Shown: one piece after another, positions 1 through 6,963 of the stretch
Position numbering within the stretch: position 1 is the stretch's first letter
Layout of the letters: each line of letters opens with the position of its first letter
Origin: Truepera sp.
GTDB taxonomy: Bacteria; Deinococcota; Deinococci; Deinococcales; Trueperaceae
DNA length: 20,581 bases
Reading direction: 5' to 3'
Assembly (NCBI GenBank): GCA_018333775.1
Contig: JAGXSO010000146.1
Coordinates: 1-20,581, forward strand
The notes under the pieces: model-generated
What the model was told of the DNA's origin: nothing
Database searches by the model: none
Seen by the model: the letters and a program-made list of their open reading frames with translations, nothing else
Made by a program: the position numbers and the translations under genes

Positions 1-526
1 CATAGTTGTGACCTTTGCGCTTGGCCCAGTCGTCAATGCCGACCTTACGAACCACGATGTCGTCGCTTGGCGCATCACATCCTCGCGCAGTCCTGAGGAA
101 ACTGTCTGGGCTGGCGGAGATACCGAACCTCTCGGCGATGCTCCGGCTCACCTCGGCGCTGACCAGCAGACCCAGGTGCTTTAGCGCTTCAACGAGGCGA
201 ATCGAGCGGCGGCCATACGGTTGGACTACCTCGGGCAGCCGCTCGCAAAAGATCCACCTCTTGCAGCCGAACTTGTCACAATGGTCGGGCGAAGCCTTGA
301 AGAACTTCTTGACCTGCAATTCCAGCATCACCCGGTAGCCAGCCACGGGCAGGTCTGCCACCAAGCGGGTGTAGCGGCTGTGGATTCTTCTGGAGGGCGT
401 GCTGCACAAGGGGCATGGCGGCTCGGTTTGCTGTGAGGAGAGAACGAGGTGGAAGCATGAACCAAGCTGATAAGTGGTTTCGTAGGTAAGTAGCTGGTGA
501 CTGGGCAAAATGCTGCTTGGGAACAT
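1..526 (-). CDS. ISL3-family transposase, N-terminal part (cut by window edge)
   Basis: An open minus-strand frame runs from the ATG at 526 to the window edge (175 codons seen), so the C-terminal catalytic part is missing. Near residue 46 is a zinc-finger start CPLCSTPSRRIHSRYTR, followed by LPVAGYRVMLELQVKKFF and a second Cys cluster (HCDKFGCKRWIFCERLP). A helix-turn-helix-like stretch comes next, and the visible part ends with VGIDDWAKRKGHNYG. This order (CxxC finger, second Cys cluster, DDWA-RKG-YG motif with the first acidic residues of the DDE core) is typical of ISL3 transposases, which cut and paste their own element. An in-frame ATG at 538 is an alternative start; a TGA lies in frame at 554-556. 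No frameshift is visible, so the gene may be intact beyond the edge. Confidence 0.85.
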   Translation of the reverse strand, partial: MFPSSILPSHQLLTYETTYQLGSCFHLVLSSQQTEPPCPLCSTPSRRIHSRYTRLVADLPVAGYRVMLELQVKKFFKASPDHCDKFGCKRWIFCERLPEVVQPYGRRSIRLVEALKHLGLLVSAEVSRSIAERFGISASPDSFLRTARGCDAPSDDIVVRKVGIDDWAKRKGHNY

Positions 527-556
527 AGCAGTTCCCATTTCAGCACAGCTCAGCCC

Positions 557-574
557 GCTTCACCAAAAGTGCGG
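557..574. repeat. Copy 1 of 18-bp direct repeat, candidate ISL3 end
   Basis: The sequence GCTTCACCAAAAGTGCGG occurs here and again, identically, at 625-642. It lies just upstream of the transposase start, where an ISL3 element's terminal inverted repeat is expected. An AAAAGTGCGG-type core fits what I recall of ISL3-family ends. The opposite end of the element is outside the window, so the exact terminus and the target duplication cannot be read. Confidence 0.55.
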
Positions 575-624
575 CTAGACCCTCGACTGCTCAGGGCGAA
601 AGTACTGTACAGGACATGATCCCT

Positions 625-642
625 GCTTCACCAAAAGTGCGG
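625..642. repeat. Copy 2 of 18-bp direct repeat, candidate ISL3 end
   Basis: Exact second copy of GCTTCACCAAAAGTGCGG, in the same orientation and 68 bp from copy 1. Either this is the true outer end and copy 1 is an internal transposase-binding site, or two related elements inserted next to each other and left one end behind. Confidence 0.5.
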
Positions 643-720
643 GTGAACCATTTTAAAACCGGCGGTGACACAAGGCCGTGACAGTCAGGCCGGCCCCCGG
701 TCTCGTGCCTATCCTATAGG

Positions 721-2049
721 CTAGCGGAGATAGCCGAGATACTGCTGCTGCAAGTCGAGCATGGTGTCAAGCGTCTGCTCAGCCGCGCGCACGCTATGCA
801 CGACAGGATCGACCAACAGCGCCTGCAAGGCAGCCTCACGGCTGGCAGTCAGCACGGCCTCGGCAGTGAGGTCGTGAACAGCCACCTGATTGGCCAGCAG
901 CCCGGCGATCCCCTTGGGCAAGGAGCCCAGCCGCACGCCATGTACACCGTGCCGATCTACCATGGCCGGCACCTCAACCACCAGATCGCGCGGCAAGTTA
1001 TCGATCAGGCCGTCGTTCATGATATTGACCGCCAGCTCCTCCTGGCGGGCATCGGTAAGGATCGCCTCGATGATGGGGATGGCGCGCTCCTTTAAACCCG
1101 GGTTGTCGATTCTCGACTCCGGCTCGAGCTCTAGGCACCAGCGCTGGTACCAGCGGTAAAAGTCGAGAATCCCTTGGTGATCGACGACCTCGTGCGCCCA
1201 CTGGAGATACTCACCAAAGTGGCTATCGGTGGTTATCGGCAGGTAGCCAAAGCGGTTGAGAATCTCCAGCAACAGCCTTCGCTCGGCCCACTGGCGAGCC
1301 TGGGGCTCCCGGCCCCCCGGATCGAGGATACCGGCCATGATCTGGGCAGAAGTAGGGACGTTCTCAAAGTAAGCCGCAGCTTTGGCTCTTACCTCCGGGT
1401 AGGCATCCTGGCCCGTGTCCTGGTAGTGGACCTTCAGGAGCACGCTGAAGTGGTTGAGCCCACCGGCCTTAATGGTCAAGTTAGCCAGGGGCGTGTCTAG
1501 CATCGCCGACAGGTGGTGAGGCAGCGAGTGTATCTCGTGACAGAGGCCGATCAGCTTCAGTTCGGGGAACTTGCGCTTGACGGTCAGGCAGATGCGGCTC
1601 ATGGGATTGCTGTAGTTAATGACGTGGGCCGCCGGGCACAAGGTCATGATGTCGCGGCAGATCTCGAGGATGGGTGGGATGATGCGCAAGGAGTGAAACA
1701 GCCCCCCCGGCCCACCGTTCTCGCCATAAACCTGGTGGATGCCGTACTGCTGAGGCACGTGCCAGTCCTGCTCCCATAGCTTGAAGCGGTGGCCGACCTC
1801 GATGGAGATGATGCAGAACGTAGCGCCCTGTAAGGCCTCCTGGCGCGAGGTGGTAGCCAGCAGTTCAAAAGGTAACTCACGCTCGCGGATATACTCGTGC
1901 CCAATCCGCTCGACTCTGCTCAAGGCCTCAGGGTTAATATCGTGTAGGACAATGGTACTACCGCGAAGGATGCTGCTGTTGACGATATCCCCTAGCGCTC
2001 CCAAGCCAAAACTAGCGCTGCCGGCACCGATTAGGGCGATTCTCTGCAT
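721..2049 (-). CDS. GH4-family NAD-dependent glycosidase (alpha-glucosidase/alpha-galactosidase type)
   Basis: This is a 442-residue protein of normal GH4 length. The N-terminus has a Rossmann NAD site (GAGSASF, residues 8-14) and an acidic residue after beta-2 (HD, 36-37). NYSNPM (145-150), CHEI (170-173) and GLNHF (197-201) follow; in GH4 the Cys and His of the last two motifs hold the catalytic Mn2+. The family cleaves glycosides by NAD+-dependent oxidation at C3, elimination and re-addition, in the cytoplasm. The residues after the metal Cys (HE, not D or N) fit enzymes for non-phosphorylated substrates rather than 6-phospho-glycosides, which suits an ABC rather than a PTS uptake route. 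Exact sugar specificity (alpha-glucoside, alpha-galactoside or uronide) cannot be told. The ATG start has GAAGGAG at good spacing. It is the last gene of the transporter operon, after a 111-bp gap with hairpins. Confidence 0.9.
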   Translation of the reverse strand: MQRIALIGAGSASFGLGALGDIVNSSILRGSTIVLHDINPEALSRVERIGHEYIRERELPFELLATTSRQEALQGATFCIISIEVGHRFKLWEQDWHVPQQYGIHQVYGENGGPGGLFHSLRIIPPILEICRDIMTLCPAAHVINYSNPMSRICLTVKRKFPELKLIGLCHEIHSLPHHLSAMLDTPLANLTIKAGGLNHFSVLLKVHYQDTGQDAYPEVRAKAAAYFENVPTSAQIMAGILDPGGREPQARQWAERRLLLEILNRFGYLPITTDSHFGEYLQWAHEVVDHQGILDFYRWYQRWCLELEPESRIDNPGLKERAIPIIEAILTDARQEELAVNIMNDGLIDNLPRDLVVEVPAMVDRHGVHGVRLGSLPKGIAGLLANQVAVHDLTAEAVLTASREAALQALLVDPVVHSVRAAEQTLDTMLDLQQQYLGYLR

Positions 2050-2077
2050 GATGTGCTCCTTCGAAAAGCAGCCTTTC

Positions 2078-2112
2078 AGGCTATCAGTCAGTCAGCTCAA
2101 AGCTGATAGCCT
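2078..2112. other. 10-bp perfect hairpin in the TPR-GH4 gap
   Basis: AGGCTATCAG (2078-2087) and CTGATAGCCT (2103-2112) are exact reverse complements around a 15-nt loop, inside the leader of the GH4 gene as read on the minus strand. No long U-tract follows on that strand. A partial terminator or RNA-processing stem that sets the GH4 level relative to the transporter is possible; the role is not established. Confidence 0.5.
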
Positions 2113-2138
2113 TTTCTTAGCATAGCCCTTTCTTAGTG

Positions 2139-2154
2139 ATGAACGGCGGTTCAT
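2139..2154. other. Short palindrome after the TPR gene stop
   Basis: ATGAAC (2139-2144) and GTTCAT (2149-2154) are perfect 6-bp arms around a GGCG loop, 6 bp beyond the stop codon of the TPR gene. It could be a small 3'-end stem or a protein-binding site; nothing in the sequence decides. Confidence 0.3.
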
Positions 2155-2160
2155 AAAGCC

Positions 2161-2616
2161 TTAGGCCAAGTAGAGTAGTACCGCAATACCGGCCAGCAGC
2201 AGCGCCACTACCACGAAGCCTCGGTAAGCTATTTTGCGCGCCCAACCAGCCACTTCCGGCTCGATGGTGTTCGCCTGAGGTTTTCCTTGCAGTCCGAGCT
2301 GCACCGCTTGGCGCTGGAGCTTAACGGACTCAGCCACCTTCCCTTGCTTGTGGTAGACGACCGCCAGATTGTGCAGGGCGTTGACGTGTTGGGGATTCTC
2401 TTCAGTGGCGCGCCGGTAGCTGTACTCGGCGCGCGACAGGTCGCCGGCATCAAAGAAGACGTTCCCTAACTGGAATAAGATCCGATCGGCTTGAACACCG
2501 TGATTCAGTGCGCTCAGCAAGAGCTCCGCGGCTTCGTTGTAGCGCTTGGCGCGGCGCAGCGCTTTGGCCTGGCTAAGCGCCGCCTCCACCTGTTGTAGCG
2601 GGGCTACGTTTACCAA
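2161..2616 (-). CDS. TPR protein with C-terminal membrane anchor
   Basis: This is a 151-residue protein. Residues about 10-115 form roughly three tetratricopeptide repeats ([54 protein letters not shown]). A single hydrophobic segment (about 132-150, [19 protein letters not shown]) ends the protein, so it is tail-anchored with the repeats probably facing the cytoplasm. TPR domains bind other proteins; the partner is unknown. The start is TTG at 2616, with AAGGGG upstream and no ATG early in the frame. It overlaps the upstream ATPase gene by 7 nt, so it is translationally coupled to the transporter and may assist or organise it. It is not a standard part of Opp/Dpp systems. Confidence 0.75.
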   Translation of the reverse strand: MVNVAPLQQVEAALSQAKALRRAKRYNEAAELLLSALNHGVQADRILFQLGNVFFDAGDLSRAEYSYRRATEENPQHVNALHNLAVVYHKQGKVAESVKLQRQAVQLGLQGKPQANTIEPEVAGWARKIAYRGFVVVALLLAGIAVLLYLA

Positions 2617-3656
2617 GGTTGTACCCCTTGCAGCTCGAGCACTTCGGCAAAGTGGCAGCGCACCCAGTGCCCCGGCCTCACCTCGCGCAGTGCCGGCACC
2701 TCGCCTTGGCAGCGCGCCGGCCCTACCTGTTCAGCATATGGGCAGCGGGGATGGAAGTGGCAACCCGCAGGCGGGTTCAGGGGTGAGGGGATACCGCCTT
2801 GCAGGATAATCTGGTCGCGCTGGTAGTCCGGGTTAGGGACCGGCACCGCTGAGAGGAGCGCCTCGGTGTAGGGGTGCTGCGGGCGCTGAAAAAGCTCCTC
2901 GGTGGTGGCCAATTCAACGATGCGGCCCAGGTACATCACCGCCACCCGGTTGCTGATATGTTCGACCACGGATAGATCATGCGCTACGAAGAGGTAGGTC
3001 AGGTTGAAGTCTCTTTGCAGCTCGACCAGCAGGTTTAATACCTGCCCCTGGATCGACACGTCGAGCGCCGAGACCGGTTCATCGAGCACAATCAGCCGCG
3101 GCCGCAAGGCGAGTGCTCGAGCGATGCCGATACGCTGCTTCTGCCCCCCCGAAAACTGGTGCGGGTAACGGTTGCGCAGGTTGGGCCGGAGCCCGACGGC
3201 TGCCATCAGCTCGATAATGCGCCCTTCGTTTTCTTTACGGTTGCCCACGCCGTGAATCTCAAAAGGCTCATTTAAGATGTCCTGCACTGTCATGCGCGGG
3301 TTCAAGGAGGCGTTGGGATCCTGGAAGACCATCTGCATCTCGCGGCGCAGGGCTTTAAGAGCCCGCGGCGCGAGCTTAGCCAGATCAATCATTTCAGCCT
3401 GTGCCGCTCCATTCGAGCTGCGCAACAGGATGCGCCCTTCGGTCGGCTCGTAAAGGCGCAGCAAGGTCCGGCCTACCGTGGTTTTGCCGCAACCAGACTC
3501 GCCTACCAGCCCTAGCGTCTCACCCTCATGGACGGCGAACGAGACATCGTCAACCGCCTTGACATCCGCCACCTTGCGCCGTAAAAGGCCGCCATAGACG
3601 GGAAAATACTTCTTCAAGCCTTCAACTTGCAGCAGGACGGGCGGCGCCTGAGTCAC
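2610..3656 (-). CDS. ABC transporter ATP-binding protein, OppF/DppF type
   Basis: A 348-residue cytoplasmic ATPase that would power import with its OppD-type partner. Seen in order: Walker [10 protein letters not shown] (52-60), Q-loop in VFQDP (110-114), signature [10 protein letters not shown] (168-177), Walker B RLIVLDEP (187-194), D-loop SALD, and H-loop His226. The C-terminal oligopeptide/dipeptide-type domain contains [12 protein letters not shown] (298-309) with further Cys residues downstream; a comparable Cys set has been linked to an iron-sulfur cluster in some Dpp/Opp ATPases, which is only a possibility here. Its first 35 nt overlap the end of the upstream ATPase gene. The [11 protein letters not shown]-terminus is typical of the OppF rather than the OppD subunit. 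Confidence 0.92.
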   Translation of the reverse strand: MTQAPPVLLQVEGLKKYFPVYGGLLRRKVADVKAVDDVSFAVHEGETLGLVGESGCGKTTVGRTLLRLYEPTEGRILLRSSNGAAQAEMIDLAKLAPRALKALRREMQMVFQDPNASLNPRMTVQDILNEPFEIHGVGNRKENEGRIIELMAAVGLRPNLRNRYPHQFSGGQKQRIGIARALALRPRLIVLDEPVSALDVSIQGQVLNLLVELQRDFNLTYLFVAHDLSVVEHISNRVAVMYLGRIVELATTEELFQRPQHPYTEALLSAVPVPNPDYQRDQIILQGGIPSPLNPPAGCHFHPRCPYAEQVGPARCQGEVPALREVRPGHWVRCHFAEVLELQGVQPW

Positions 3657-4713
3657 CTCTCACCTCGCCATCAACTGAATAGAGCCAGCAGCGCACCTGG
3701 TGGCCGGGTTCAGGCTCTATGACCGGCACCTCCTGGTCACAGATCGGCATGCGCTGGGGGCAGCGCGTCTTGAAGCGGCAGCCGGTGGGCATAAAGCGCG
3801 GATCTGGCACCAGGCCCTTGATCGGCTCGAGCGGAACCCCCCGGGACGCCCCCATCTTGGGGATCGATTGCAGCAAGCCGCGCGTGTAGGGGTGATAGCG
3901 TTTGCCAAAGACACCGCGCACCGGGCCGTGCTCCACCATCTGTCCTAGGTACATGACGGCGATCTCGTCAGCCATGCCAGCTACCACCCCGAGGTTGTGG
4001 GTGATTAAGACAATGGCCATCCTGAACTCCTGCTGCAACTGCCTCATCAGGTTAAGGATCTGTGCCTGGATGGTGACATCAAGCGCGGTAGTCGGCTCGT
4101 CAGCGATTAGTAGCGCGGGGTTGCACGAGAGCGCCATGGCGATCATAGCCCGCTGGCGCATGCCGCCGGACATCTGATGCGGATAGTTATCAACGCGCTT
4201 TTCCGGGGCCGGGATGCCGACTAACCTCAACATCTCAACGGCCCTTTCGCGCGCCTTGCCGGCGTCTAAACCCTGGTGCAGCATGACCGCTTCCATGATC
4301 TGATTGCCCACGGTATAGACCGGGTTTAAACTGGTCATCGGCTCCTGGAAGATCATGGCGATCTCGCCGCCGCGAATTTCGCGCATGGTAGCGCCCTTGG
4401 GGTTCAGCTTGGCCAGATCGACTACTTCGCCCGTCCTCCGCCTAAAGAGTATCTCACCGCTGAGACGGGCCGGCGGGCGTGGCACTAGACCCATGATGGA
4501 GCGCGCCATGACACTCTTCCCACACCCCGATTCACCGACTATACCGATGGTCCGCTCGGGCCGGATCAAGAGGTTGACGCCATCTACCGCGCGAATCACC
4601 CCGCGGTCGGTATAAAAGTGGGTCTTTAAGTCCCGCAGTTCGATTAGCGCTTCCGGCATAAGCGGTAGCGGTAGACTAGCCGGTGCAGCGCTTGGACGTT
4701 CCACTAACTCCAC
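3622..4713 (-). CDS. ABC transporter ATP-binding protein, OppD/DppD type
   Basis: A 363-residue ATPase, partner of the OppF-type protein. Walker A GESGCGKS (60-67), Q-loop IFQEP (121-125), signature [10 protein letters not shown] (181-190), Walker B LLIADEP (201-207) and D-loop TALD are all intact. A C-terminal GCRF-TRCP Cys motif is present. [18 protein letters not shown] near residue 30 is characteristic of OppD/DppD. The start is GTG at 4713, with GAGGAG 8 nt upstream; the in-frame ATG at residue 19 would also give a normal OppD N-terminus, but the ribosome site favours GTG. The 32-nt gap to the upstream permease gene and the 35-nt overlap with the downstream ATPase gene place it within the operon. 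Confidence 0.92.
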   Translation of the reverse strand: MELVERPSAAPASLPLPLMPEALIELRDLKTHFYTDRGVIRAVDGVNLLIRPERTIGIVGESGCGKSVMARSIMGLVPRPPARLSGEILFRRRTGEVVDLAKLNPKGATMREIRGGEIAMIFQEPMTSLNPVYTVGNQIMEAVMLHQGLDAGKARERAVEMLRLVGIPAPEKRVDNYPHQMSGGMRQRAMIAMALSCNPALLIADEPTTALDVTIQAQILNLMRQLQQEFRMAIVLITHNLGVVAGMADEIAVMYLGQMVEHGPVRGVFGKRYHPYTRGLLQSIPKMGASRGVPLEPIKGLVPDPRFMPTGCRFKTRCPQRMPICDQEVPVIEPEPGHQVRCWLYSVDGEVRGDSGAARPAAS

Positions 4714-4744
4714 AACCCACTCTCCTCATGCCTCATGGCACCGA

Positions 4745-5920
4745 TCATCGGCCGCTGCTGTAGGGATCGGCAGCGTCCCGCAGGCCGTCGCCCAAGAAGT
4801 TGAAGGCCAAAATCACGGTGATGACCGGCAGCGCCGGTATCAGCAGCCAAGGTGTGTGGGCCAGCGCGCGCACGTTCTGCACTTCGTTTAACAGCACGCC
4901 CCAACTGGTCATGGGCGGTCTTAAGCCCAGGCCTAAGAAGCCAAGCGCGGTCTCAGCCAGGATCATGGCCGGGATGCTCAAGGTAGCCACCACAATAATG
5001 TGGCTGTAACAGCCCGGCAGGAGGTGGCGCAAAATCAGCCGACGTGGGCCGGCTCCTAAGCAGCGCGCCGCCAATACATACTCCTCTTCACGCAAGGCTA
5101 GCACCTTACCGCGAATCTCCCTAGCTAGCCCTCCCCAAGCCAGCACCGAGAGGATGACAGTGATACCGAAATAGACGGCAATCGGACTCCAGTGGGGCGG
5201 AACGGCCGCTGCCAACGTCATCCACAAGGGGAGGCTGGGGAACGACATCAGCACTTCGGTGGCGCGCATGATGGCGTTATCGATGGTGCCGCCGAAAAAG
5301 CCGGAGCTGGCACCGATCAGCGAACCGAACAAGATCGTCAGCGCGACGCCGATAAGACCGACGGAGAGCGAGACGCGTCCGCCGTACAGGATGCGCGAAA
5401 AGAGGCAGCGCCCAAGCCGGTCGGTGCCCAGGATAAAGGCGGTGCCCCCTTCGGCGCCTTGGGCTGTGCCGAATAGCCGCAGATCCATCGGGAAGAGGCC
5501 CCACAGCCGGTACGGTTCGCCGCGCACGAAGAAGTAGAGGGGATACATCCGGTCGGTGTCTTCTCTGAAGGTGCGCCGGAAGGTGCGCGGATCGACGTGG
5601 CGCTCTAAGCCGTAGACAAAGGGGCGGAGGTGGAAGTTCCCCTGGTGATCGATAAAGCGAGGTACTTGCGGCGGAGCCCCCAGATAGACCCGATGCATGT
5701 GCTCTACGGGATAGGGCGCGAAGAACTCAGGGAACGCAAAGCAGACCAGATAGAACAAGATGATCACTGCCCCGCCAACGATGGCCACCTTGCTCCGCCT
5801 GAAGCGGCGCCAGACTAGCGCGCCGTAACTTTCGGGCCGCTCCTTGGTGCCTTGGGCCTCGAGCTCCTCTGCTTCGTCCAGGGACGGACGCTTAATGAGC
5901 TCTTCGCGAGAGTCAAACAT
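4745..5920 (-). CDS. ABC transporter permease, OppC/DppC type with large external insert
   Basis: A 391-residue inner-membrane permease, about 90 residues longer than a standard OppC. The cytoplasmic N-terminus (1-45) is acidic and is followed by TM1 (about 46-68). An extracytoplasmic segment of about 110 residues with FHLRPFVYGL, YPLYFFVRG and LWGLFP then leads to the usual FILGTDRLGRCLFSRILYGG entry of the permease core. Five further TM helices follow, with an EAA-type coupling loop (EEYVLAARCLGAG). The C-terminus FLGDGLRDAADP is the classic end of OppC/DppC. From memory, the long insert marks a subclade found next to sugar enzymes in Thermotogae and Chloroflexi, which supports an oligosaccharide substrate. 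The ATG lies 2 bp after the upstream stop, with GAGGA before it. Confidence 0.9.
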   Translation of the reverse strand: MFDSREELIKRPSLDEAEELEAQGTKERPESYGALVWRRFRRSKVAIVGGAVIILFYLVCFAFPEFFAPYPVEHMHRVYLGAPPQVPRFIDHQGNFHLRPFVYGLERHVDPRTFRRTFREDTDRMYPLYFFVRGEPYRLWGLFPMDLRLFGTAQGAEGGTAFILGTDRLGRCLFSRILYGGRVSLSVGLIGVALTILFGSLIGASSGFFGGTIDNAIMRATEVLMSFPSLPLWMTLAAAVPPHWSPIAVYFGITVILSVLAWGGLAREIRGKVLALREEEYVLAARCLGAGPRRLILRHLLPGCYSHIIVVATLSIPAMILAETALGFLGLGLRPPMTSWGVLLNEVQNVRALAHTPWLLIPALPVITVILAFNFLGDGLRDAADPYSSGR

Positions 5921-5922
5921 GA

Positions 5923-6909
5923 TTAGTCCTCATAGCGGATGCGTGGATCGACCAAGCCGAGGGCAATGTCCGCCAGCAGGTTGCCGATGAGCAAAAAGAG
6001 CGTCAAGAAGATCAAGATACTGCCGGCCAAGTACATATCCTGCACCAACAGCGCCCGCAAGAAAAGCGGCCCGATTGTGGGCAGATTCATCACCACGGAG
6101 GTGATCACTTCGCCGGCAATGATGGCGGGGAACATCATTCCGGCAATCGTGATAATCGGGTTGATGGCTACGCGCACCGCGTGCTTGTAGACCACCAGGC
6201 TCTCCTTGAGCCCCTTGGAGCGCGCTGTTTCGATATACTGCTGGCCCAGGATATCCAGCAGATTGCCGCGCATGATGCGCATTAAACCAGCAGTGCCGGC
6301 TATACCGATAACCACAACCGGGACCCAGAGGTGTCTGAGGAGGTCGACAAACTTCGCTAACGACCAGGGTGCGTCGACATATTGGGGCGAGAAAAGGCCG
6401 CCCACTCCCCAACCAAAATGCACCACCGAAACATACATCAGAATCAGTGCCAACAGGAAGTTGGGCATAGACATGCCGATAAAAGAGATGAACGATAGAG
6501 ACTGGTCCCAAAATGAATATTGCCGCGTCGCTGCGAAAATGCCGGCTGGAATGGCGATCAGCCAGGTAAAGAGCATGGTGCACAGCGAAATAGTCACCGA
6601 CAGGGCCAGCCGCTGGCCGATTAGCTCCCGCACATCGCGCTCAAATTCAAACGAGCGCCCAAAGTCGCCGCGCAAGAAGCTGTTGACCCAGATGAGATAT
6701 TGCTGATACAGCGGCAGATCCAAGCCGAAGCGCTCGCGCCACTGCTCGATGGTGCGCCGCGCAGCGGTGTCGCCACGGGCCTCTAACTCCTGGATCTTGA
6801 TGGTCAAGAAATCTCCCGGCGGAAGGTTTATAAGCACAAAACTGATCATTGAGATAACAATCAGCAGCGGGATCATATGGGCGATGCGCCTAATAATGAG
6901 GGTGGTCAA
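5923..6909 (-). CDS. ABC transporter permease, OppB/DppB type
   Basis: A 328-residue inner-membrane protein that forms the channel with the OppC-type permease. It has a TM1 close to the N-terminus (RRIAHMIPLLIVISMISF), the LPPGDF element, the FGLDLPLYQQYLIW segment and GDFGRSF of the periplasmic region. Five more helices and an EAA loop (YIETARSKGL) follow, ending in LVDPRIRYED, the usual DppB C-terminus. The start is TTG at 6909: a TGA lies 5 codons upstream in frame, no ATG occurs before TM1, and GGAGG is directly upstream. The spacing is slightly tight, so expression may be tuned down. It lies 54 bp after the solute-binding protein gene. Confidence 0.92.
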   Translation of the reverse strand: MTTLIIRRIAHMIPLLIVISMISFVLINLPPGDFLTIKIQELEARGDTAARRTIEQWRERFGLDLPLYQQYLIWVNSFLRGDFGRSFEFERDVRELIGQRLALSVTISLCTMLFTWLIAIPAGIFAATRQYSFWDQSLSFISFIGMSMPNFLLALILMYVSVVHFGWGVGGLFSPQYVDAPWSLAKFVDLLRHLWVPVVVIGIAGTAGLMRIMRGNLLDILGQQYIETARSKGLKESLVVYKHAVRVAINPIITIAGMMFPAIIAGEVITSVVMNLPTIGPLFLRALLVQDMYLAGSILIFLTLFLLIGNLLADIALGLVDPRIRYED

Positions 6910-6963
6910 AGCCTCCTCCGTTCATGAGTGGGCGCAGGCTTGGTCTGCGCCCACCTACGGCCA

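Noticed and set aside
15..338. 107-residue plus-strand open frame
   Set aside because: It is antisense to the ISL3 transposase frame, which carries clear family motifs; the plus-strand product has no recognisable pattern.
650..715. Possible terminator after GH4 (CCGGC / GCCGG pair followed by TTTT on the minus strand)
   Set aside because: Stem of 5 bp with a loop of about 26 nt is too weak to call; alternative GGCC pairings are equally good.
5930..6583. 217-residue minus-strand open frame
   Set aside because: Shifted-frame shadow of the OppB-type permease, rich in His/Arg and Cys without membrane pattern.
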